64,000 nucleotides of DNA, taken from the NCBI GenBank assembly GCA_948144175.1, contig CANXME010002275.1, positions 1,678,001 to 1,742,000 of the forward strand. Reading direction: 5' to 3'. The notes under the pieces were generated by a model, which was not told the DNA's origin, did no database searches, and worked only from the letters and a program-made list of their open reading frames with translations. This DNA is from Closterium sp. NIES-65. Taxonomy: Eukaryota; Streptophyta; Zygnematophyceae; Desmidiales; Closteriaceae. Of the stretch, positions 56,810 to 64,000 are shown piece by piece. The position numbers and the translations under genes were made by a program. Numbering within the stretch: position 1 is the first letter of the stretch; the number at the start of each line of letters is the position of its first letter.

Positions 56810-59800
56810 ATGGCCAGTCCTACCGTTCTCACTTTTGACTCTGAGGGCCGTCCGATTAAGTTTGACGTTTGGCTCGATGACCTGCACCTGTTCCTCCAGA
56901 TCACTGCCAAGGACGATGTTTCCCTGTTTGACCACACGTCCGGCGCCGCTCCCGCACCTGCTGCTACTGCTGACAGCACTGCTCGCTCACAGTGGCAGAC
57001 CCTTGACGCTCATGCTCGCCTAGCCGTTCGCAGCCACCTACCGTTAGATGAGCGCGAGCACTTTGGCCAGCATAAGACCGCTAAGGAGTTGTACGATGCT
57101 GTAGTTGCACGCTACTCCTCCCCTGCTACTGCTGCGATAGGCCGTCTCTCACTGCCCTATCTCTTCCCCGATCTGTCTGCTTTTGCCACTGTAGCTGACC
57201 TCATCACGCACCTCCGTACTAGTGATCTTCCCTACCGTGCCGCGCTTCCCCCCGATTTCCTAGCCAAGAACCCTCCCCCGATGTACCTCACACTCTATCA
57301 CCTGGTCACCCGCCTCCCTGACTCCCTTCGCACTGTCAGGGACCACTTTCTCGCCCTCTCCCCTACCGACCTCACTGTCGACCTGCTCGAGAAGGAACTC
57401 CTAGCAGCTGAGAAGAGCATTGTAGCTGTAGGTGCCTCTCGTGGCGACCCTCGCGCCCCCTTCTTTGAGGGGTGCTCCCCCGTCCCCCTCCTCCCCTCCA
57501 TTGCATCTGCTGCTGCTGTCGACTACCTCGGTGCTGAGGGGGTCGGGGCTGCGTCTGCTCCTAGTGGGAGGCACAAGGGCGGCGGGGGCAAGGGGGGCAC
57601 GGGTGGCGGGGGTGGCGGCGGGGGCGGCGGTGGTGGATGGGGTGGAGGCGGCGGGGGTGGTGGCGGTGGTGGGAGTGGTGCTGGTGGTGGGGGGGTCAGT
57701 GGCGGAGCCGGGGGTGGTGGCGGCGGTGGTGGCGGGGGTGGCGGGGGTGGTGGTGGCAGTGGTGGCGGCAGTGGAGCTGGTGGCGGGCGCGGTGGAGCGG
57801 TGCAGCGTGGGGGGATCGGAGGTGGCCAGAGGCAGCAGCAGCAGCGTCCCGGCGAGACCCCGTCGTCCCAGCAGCTCCGTGAGTGGTACTCTCAGCGTGG
57901 GGGGTCTGGGGGTGGAGGTACCTGCCCGTACGTCATCCGCACAAGTGACCGCACTGGCCAGACCTGTGGGAGGTTTCACATGGCGCAGCACTGCTTCTTT
58001 CGTCTCGACGACGCCTGGCGCGAGCAGTTCCCTGACGCCTCTGAGCTGCCCCGCTGGGCTGATCTGCTTAAGAAGGGAATTGATGTATTTGCTCTTGATT
58101 TTGATGTTATCCTCGGTGCTATGTATGCATTGACTATTAGTGTTGAGGGTGACTGCTACCTGAGTGTACCGTCCGACCCGGGTATTGGGACCAGTGAGAC
58201 TGCCGCTCCAAGTGCTAGTGCGTCTGCTGCCCTAGGTCCTGGTAAGGCTACTGCTTTAGGTGCTCGTGAGTCTGCTGCTCCAAGTGCTCGTGCGTCTGCG
58301 CCTGCTAGTACTGCGTCTACTGAGGCACTGCACACCTTCACACTGGACTCGGGTGCTTCCCGTTGCTTCTTTCGTGACCGCACTGTCCTTGAGCAGCTAG
58401 CTCAGCCTGTTGCTGTCTCCCTCGTTGACCCCTCTGGGAGCCCGGTCCTTGCGACCTCCTCCACTGTCCTCCCTTGTCGTGCGGTTCCGGCCGGCACCCT
58501 GTGGGGTCTTTACCTCCCCTCGTTCTCTACAAACTTGGTGGCGGGCTCTGCTCTCCAGGACGGGGGTGTTCACCAGTTGACCCCTGCCTATGAGTGTGTG
58601 ACCCACTGTACGTGTGCTCGGACGGGTCGCCACCTGGCTACCTTTACTCGGCAGCTGGGGTTGGACCTGTACACACTGACCACTGAGTCCCCTCAGGTAG
58701 CTGCGTTTGCGTCTGCGTCAGGTCAGCTGTCGGCCCCCTGCTCGTGTCGCTCCCTGTCGCACCAGACCGTCCTCTGGCACCACCGCCTTGGTCACCCTTA
58801 AGTGCAGCGCCTTCGTGGCATGCACTCCCGGTACCTTGTCTCTGGTCTTCCCAGGGTTCTCCCTCCGCTCGCACCCTCGCCTGCTCCTCCCTGTCTTCCC
58901 TGTGTTAAGAGGCGGCAGCGCGCCACTCCTCACTCCTCCTCGTTCCCTCCCACAGAGGCTCCTCTGCATACTCTTCACCTGGACGTGTGGGGCCCAGCCC
59001 GCGTCCGTGGACAGGGCCACGAGCGGTACTTCTTGCTGGTTGTCGACGACTACACGCGCTACACCACGGTCTTCCCCTTGCGCAGCAAGGGTGAGGTCCC
59101 TGATGTTTTGATCCCTTGGATCCGCGCTGCTCGTCTCCAGCTCCGCGACCGGTTCCAGTCGGACTTTCCAGTCCTGTGTCTGCACTCTGACAAGGGTGGT
59201 GAGTTTTCCTCCGACCTCTTGGTAGCCTACTGTGCGGAGCACGGCATCCGCCAGACGTTCACTCTTCCGGCCTCTCCACAGCAGAATGGGATTGCTGAGC
59301 GCCGCACTGGCTTAGTCATGGAGGTCGCTCATACCTCCATGATCCACGCGGCTGCCCCCCATTTTTTGTGGCTGTTTGCAGTACAGTACGCTGCGCATCA
59401 GCTCAACCTCTGGCCCCGTGTCTCTGCTCCGGAGACCTCGCCCACTCTCCATTGGACGGGAAAGGTTGGCGATGCGTCGGTGTTTCGAGTCTGGGGATGT
59501 CGAGCCTTTGTCCGCGATACGTCCGCGGACAAGCTCTCCTCCCATGTCGTTCCCTGCGTCTTTCTTGGCTTTGTCCCTGATGCGCCTGGCTGGCAGTTTT
59601 ACCACCCCACCTCGCGCCGTGTCTTCCCTTCTGAGGACGTCACTTTTGACGAGTCGGTACCCTTCTACCGTCTGTTCCCCTACCGCACTGTGCCACTTCC
59701 CCCCCCCGCCGCTCTTCCTCACGCCAGGTGCTACTTCGGTAGACCCCCTCCCTCCCCAAAGTCCTACTCCCTCAGATGTTTCCCAGGTTGACCCGGTCGA

Positions 59801-62800
59801 GCCGGTCGAGGTAGCTGTCGACTCTGGTCCTACGAGGGGTACGGCGTCTGGGGGTGCTGAGACTGGGGGTGCTGAGCCTGGGGTGCTGAGACTGAGGGTT
59901 CTGAGCCTGGGGGTGCTGAGCCTGGGGGTGCTGAGATTGGGGGTGCTGAGCTTGGGGGTGCTGAGACTGGGGGTGCTGAGCCTGGGGGTGCTGAGCTTGG
60001 GGGTGCTCAGCCTTGGGGTGCTGAGCCTGAGGGAGCTGAGACTGACTGTCCTGCGCCTGGTGACGCTCCCTCTTCACGCCAGCTGCGTGAGTGGTACTCT
60101 CAGCGTTACAGCCTCCGGCGTGGGGCTACTAGAGCTGCGGGTTCTGCCGGAGTTGGAGCTGGTGGTGCTTCGGGTACTGTGTCGCAGCCGGCGCCTCCCT
60201 CCCCACAGCGACTGCGTGAGTGGTATGCTCGCCGTTGTAGCCTCCGAAGCGGCGCTCCTAGCACTTGGATGCCGCTCGCTGGAGGCCCTGGTGCGGCTGG
60301 AGGTACTGGAGCCTCAGGTCCTGGAGGTGCTCCTACAGGCGGTACTGGAGCTGCAGGGACTGGGGGTTCTGCTGGAGCTGGAGCTACTGGAGCTGCTGCT
60401 GGTGCTGGTGCTACTGGAGGTGCTGCTGGTGCTGGAGTTGGAGCTGCAGGTGCTGGCGGTGCTGGAGCTGCCGGTGGAGCTGAGGACGCTGGGCCTACTG
60501 GAGTTGGTGTAGCTGCTGACCCTGGGGTTGGTTCTGCAGATGCTGGAGCTGACGGTGCGGCTGGAGCTAGTACTACTGGGGGTACTGGAGTTGGCGCTGC
60601 TGGAGCTGCTGGTAGTGCTACAGGAGTTGGAGCTGCTGCTGGGGGTTCTGGTGCTGTCCCTGCTGGTTCTGGGGGCGCTTCACGGCCGCGGCCGTACTTC
60701 GTTCCGCTCCTTCAGCAGGTTCTTGGTCAACCTCCTCCTCCTTGTCCTGCTCCCTCCTTAGAGTGTCCTCAGCCTCTCCAGTCGCAGTTACAGTTACAGC
60801 CTGCCTCGCCCCTCCCTGGTCCTTCTCCCTACACTGGTCCGACAGGAGGTCTTACGGAGCGTCGTGAGCCTGAGTCTCATCCTATGTCGCCTGAGTCTCG
60901 TTCTGCGTCGCCTGTTCGTGCTGCTCACACTGGTCGTCGTGTCCCGCGTCAGCGTCCTCCTGCTGTCCCAGGCACTCACCAGATGACGCTTCGTCTTTCC
61001 ACTGCTCCGCAGGGTGTCCCTCTGCCTTCTCCTCCTGCGTCCTCTCTTCCTGCCCTTTCTGACCCAGAGTCTGACTCTCTTCGTGCTGCTAGTCCTACTG
61101 TCACGCGTCTCCTGGCCATTGCTGTCACTGACCCTTCCTTTGAGTCTGCTGCTGCGTCTGCCTTAGTTGCTGAGCTTGTCGACTTTGCTACTTGCTGTCG
61201 TCTAGACTACGCCGCGAGTCTTGTTGCTGAGTCTGAGTCTGTCTGTCCTCCGTCCGTCGGGGGTGAGTGTGCTCTAGGCACGGACGTCCTTAAGGACGGG
61301 CAAGAGGAGTTTGAGTGCTTTGCCGCTGCTGTACCTCATCTCGTGTCCATGCTGATTGCACCTGAGGGAGACCTGGATGCACCAGACATCCCGACCCCGC
61401 GCTCTTACGCTGAGGCAATCGCGGGTGAGTACTCCTCTCGGTGGCAGTCAGCCATGGACGAAGAGATGGCATCCTGGAAGTCCACAGGCACTTACGTCGA
61501 CAAGGTTCCCCCTCCTTGGTAGAAAATTGTCAGTGGCATGTGGATATTCACGGTGAAGCGGCCGCCAGGTTCTTCGCCAGGTTCTCCGCCTTTCTTCAAG
61601 GCTCGTTACGTTACTCGAGGCTTCAGTCAGCAAGAGGGAGTAGACTTCTTCCAGACCTTCTCCCCCACCCCGAAGATGACCACTCTTCGGGTGCTACTGC
61701 ACGTTGCCGCTCAGCGTGACTACGAGCTTCACTCTCTTGACTTCAGCACAGCTTTCTTGCAGGGCAGTCTGCACGAGGAGATCTGGCTGCGCCGCCCTCC
61801 TGGCTTCACTGGGTCGTTTCCTCCTGGTACCCAGTAGAGCCTCCGCCGGCCGGTCTACGGTTTCCGCCAGGCGCCACGTGAGTGGCACGACACACTGAGG
61901 ACTACACTTGCGGCTCTTGGGTTCGCGCCTTCTACTGCTGACCCGTCGCTGTTTCTGCGCACCGACACTTTGCTGCCGCCGTTCTACATCCTCGTGTACG
62001 TTGACGACTTGGTCTTTGCCACTGCTGATACTGAGGCTCTCGCCCACGTGAAGTCGGAGCTGCAGAAGAGACACACGTGCACAGACGTGGGTGAACCGCG
62101 CAGCTACCTTGGCTTGCAGATCACCCGGGACAGAGCATGCCGCACCATCACACTGACTTAGTCACACATGGCGCAGCAGGTCCTTCAGCGCTTCGGCTTC
62201 ACCTGGTCCTCGGCACAGGCCACTCCTCTGGCTACAGGTCACTCGCTCTCAGCTCCACCTTCGGACGAGTCCGTAGAGCCGAGTGGTTCTTACCCAGAGC
62301 TAGTTGGCTGCCTCATGTACCTGATGACTTGCACTCGTTCTGACCTTGCGTACCCTCTTGGCCTTCTAGCTTGCTACGTGGCTCCTAGTCGGCACCGAAA
62401 TTTGCACTGGGAAGCTGCAAAGAGGGTATTGCGCTTCTTGTGCAGTACATCGGGCATGGGGCGCGCGCTTGGAGGGAGGAGCTCGGTTGTTCTCACTGGG
62501 CACTCAGACGCTTCTTGGGTTGACGACCAGGCTACTCAGCGGTTGTCACAGGGTTACACCTTTAGCCTTGGCTCTGGTTCAGTTTCTTGGCGTTCTACGC
62601 GTTTGTCTTCGGTTCTCAGCTCCAGATGTGAGGCTGAGATCTACGCCACAGCCATGGCTACAGAAGAGTTACGCTTGCTGACCTACGTGCAGACCGACCT
62701 GGGAGAGCGGCCTCGTTCTCCTCCAGTGCTGTACGTCGACAACAAGGCTGCCATTGCCTTGTGTGAGGAGCACAGACTGGAGCACAAAACGAAGCACATC

Positions 62801-62974
62801 GCTCTATGTTACTTCTTGGCTCGAGAGTTGCAGCAGCGTGGTCAGCTTCGTCTGCGTTACGTGGCCACTCAGGCCAACACTGCTGATATATTCACCAAGG
62901 CACTTCAGTCTGGTGATCATCAGCGTTTCTGCACTTTGCTAGGGCTTGTGCCCACTTTTCCTCACTTGTTGTAG
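56810..62974 (+). pseudogene. Copia gag-pol coding region
   Basis: Starts MASPTVLTFDSEGRPIKF. Gly-rich tract about 57570-57810; knuckle CX13CX3HX4C about 57925-57995; protease LDSGAS about 58345; WHHRLGHP about 58780; integrase core about 58980-59650; GAE-type linker about 59850-60060 and Gly/Ala linker 60260-60660; RT (LDFSTAFLQG near 61740, YVDD near 62000); RNase H (GHSDASWVDD near 62500, AEIYATAM near 62640); end LGLVPTFPHLL at 62974. About five breaks. Gag is more diverged from the two nested copies than they are from each other. Confidence 0.9.
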
Positions 62975-63170
62975 ACTTTGCCTGTACTATGATCTATATA
63001 TATATACATACCTGCATGCTTGCTTTGCTAGGTAGAGATCACTGTGATGCTTGTGTTACATATATGCCTCTGCATGTGAACTGGCCTTGTGGCCTCTTGC
63101 TTGTGCTCAGTGAGTGTGGCGACGTTGTGATCCACCGTGAGCTTGTTTTGCCTTTCTTGACTGGTCTTGT

Positions 63171-63613
63171 AGGTAAAGCGGTCAGCTTGGTACTGCTGCT
63201 GCACCTCCTCCCCAGACTCTTTTGGGGGGGCGCCTTCCCTAGTGACACTCTGGAGATAATGGTGCAGGTCCTCTAGCCAGGATTCCAACTCGATAGGGTG
63301 CATATATGTGTCAAACTCTAGTACAGGGATGGTCGCCATTGCACACTAGGTCATGCAGCAGCACTAGGAACTAGCTCCAGATCTAGGCATGGGTGGCGGC
63401 TCGATGTAACGTGACAGAACTGACGGCACATCAGCGGCGTGGCAGTAGGCAGTGCGGCTCAGTAGCGGGCGGCAGTTGCAGGTTGCGGGCGGCAGTGGAT
63501 GGCGCACGGGTGGCAGCGGGCGGCACACTGGCGGTAGCAGGCCAGCATTAGGCGTTCGCGGGTTACAATAGGCGGCACACGAGCGGCAGTGGGCAGCAAC
63601 GGGTGGCGCACTG
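63171..63613 (-). mobile_element. Minus-strand copia gag start and leader fragment
   Basis: On the minus strand a gag N-terminus starts at 63339 (MATIPVLEFDTYMHPIELES, the same MATxxVLxFD pattern as the other gags, then WLEDLHHYL). The sequence to its right is its leader, with GGCGGCAGTGGGC-like repeats (about 63440-63610). Bounded left by the truncated plus-strand copia and right by a plus-strand LTR. Confidence 0.8.
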
Positions 63614-64000
63614 TGTCTAACTATGTTTCTATGTTTGTAGACTGTAGTGGGGTAGCTTATATAGGGTACAACCCCTTTAGGGTTGCATACTTGTATCTCC
63701 CTGCTGCTAGTCACAACTCATTCTCGCTTAGTCTTCTGACATGGTTTTAGAGCAGGTCCTGTTCCAGGACCGTTTGTTTTAGGGCACACCGAATAGTTCC
63801 CTGCCTGTAATGGGTTCCCCTGTTTGTAGCGCCCTACCCTGCTCGTCGCGCAGCCCCACTAGCCGCGCTGCCCTGCCCTGCCCGCACGCCGCCTTGCTGG
63901 CTGCCGCGCCGTCCTGCCTTGCCCGTCGCGCCGCCCTACTGGCTGCCGCGCCGCCCTGCCCTGCCCGTCGCGCCGCTCTGCTGGCCGCGCGCCTGTCTGC
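63614..64000 (+). mobile_element. 5' end of another plus-strand copia (runs off the right edge)
   Basis: LTR 63614-63741 (TGTCTAAC ... TTCTGACA, conserved block GACTGTAGTGGGGTA, near-telo-box TTTAGGGTTG), PBS from 63742, then the start of a GC-rich leader with CCGCGCCGCCCTGC-type repeats to the window end. No coding sequence in view. Confidence 0.88.

Larger units (their letters stand above)
55992..63170 (+). mobile_element. Ty1/copia element, nearly full length but without 3' LTR
   Basis: LTR 55992-56124, PBS from 56125, leader (56150-56809, ending in CTGCTACTACTG-type trinucleotide runs), gag-pol 56810-62974 and a 3' UTR that matches the copy at 22543-30230 until about 63170. Similarity stops there, just short of where PPT and 3' LTR would be. 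Beyond lies minus-strand gag of another copy. About five breaks in the coding region. Confidence 0.92.

Overview
This window is eukaryotic nuclear DNA from the green-plant lineage. The evidence is spliced GC-rich genes, Ty1/copia and Ty3/gypsy retroelements primed by initiator-Met tRNA, plant-type telo-box motifs (AAACCCTAA) in the LTRs, and a TRIM element of the kind known from plants. The very GC-rich genes full of minisatellites suggest a streptophyte alga (for example a zygnematophyte) or another early-diverging streptophyte. That placement is inference; nothing here fixes the species. About three quarters of the window is retrotransposon sequence.

Layout. 1-9636 holds pieces of three copia elements: a minus-strand 5' end, a plus-strand pol fragment, and a plus-strand element with its 5' LTR. 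9745-30700 is one chromodomain-type Ty3/gypsy element with 332-bp LTRs and a 5-bp target duplication. Nested in it are a 377-bp TRIM (11587-11963), a minus-strand copia (12741-20074) and a plus-strand copia (22543-30230). Each nested element has its own intact 5-bp duplication and identical or nearly identical LTRs, so the whole stack is young. 31726-43788 is the host part: two tandem, homologous, seven-exon genes for type II membrane proteins resembling fucosyltransferases. The first (A) keeps the HxRxxD-type donor-site motif and a complete C-terminus. The second (B) has lost the motif and ends differently. Their introns carry tandem arrays, mostly starting close to the 5' splice site. 43965-45753 is an older, internally shortened copia of another lineage. 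45906-64000 is again copia: plus-strand elements at 46054-52168, 55992-63170 and from 63614 on, separated by minus-strand fragments that lie in the order expected of one older element.

How it fits together. The only host function visible is the gene pair, probably Golgi membrane glycosyltransferase-like proteins. The copia elements form one family: LTRs of about 130 bp, a different GC-rich minisatellite leader in each copy, Gly-rich gag with an unusual CX13CX3HX4C knuckle, and a repeat-built linker between integrase and reverse transcriptase. The most unusual object is the TRIM. Across its LTR/PBS/internal junction it carries box A and box B motifs at tRNA-gene spacing, so it looks like a hybrid of an LTR element and a Pol III SINE. 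Exon models were made by eye from splice signals, phase and A/B homology; identities were judged by eye.
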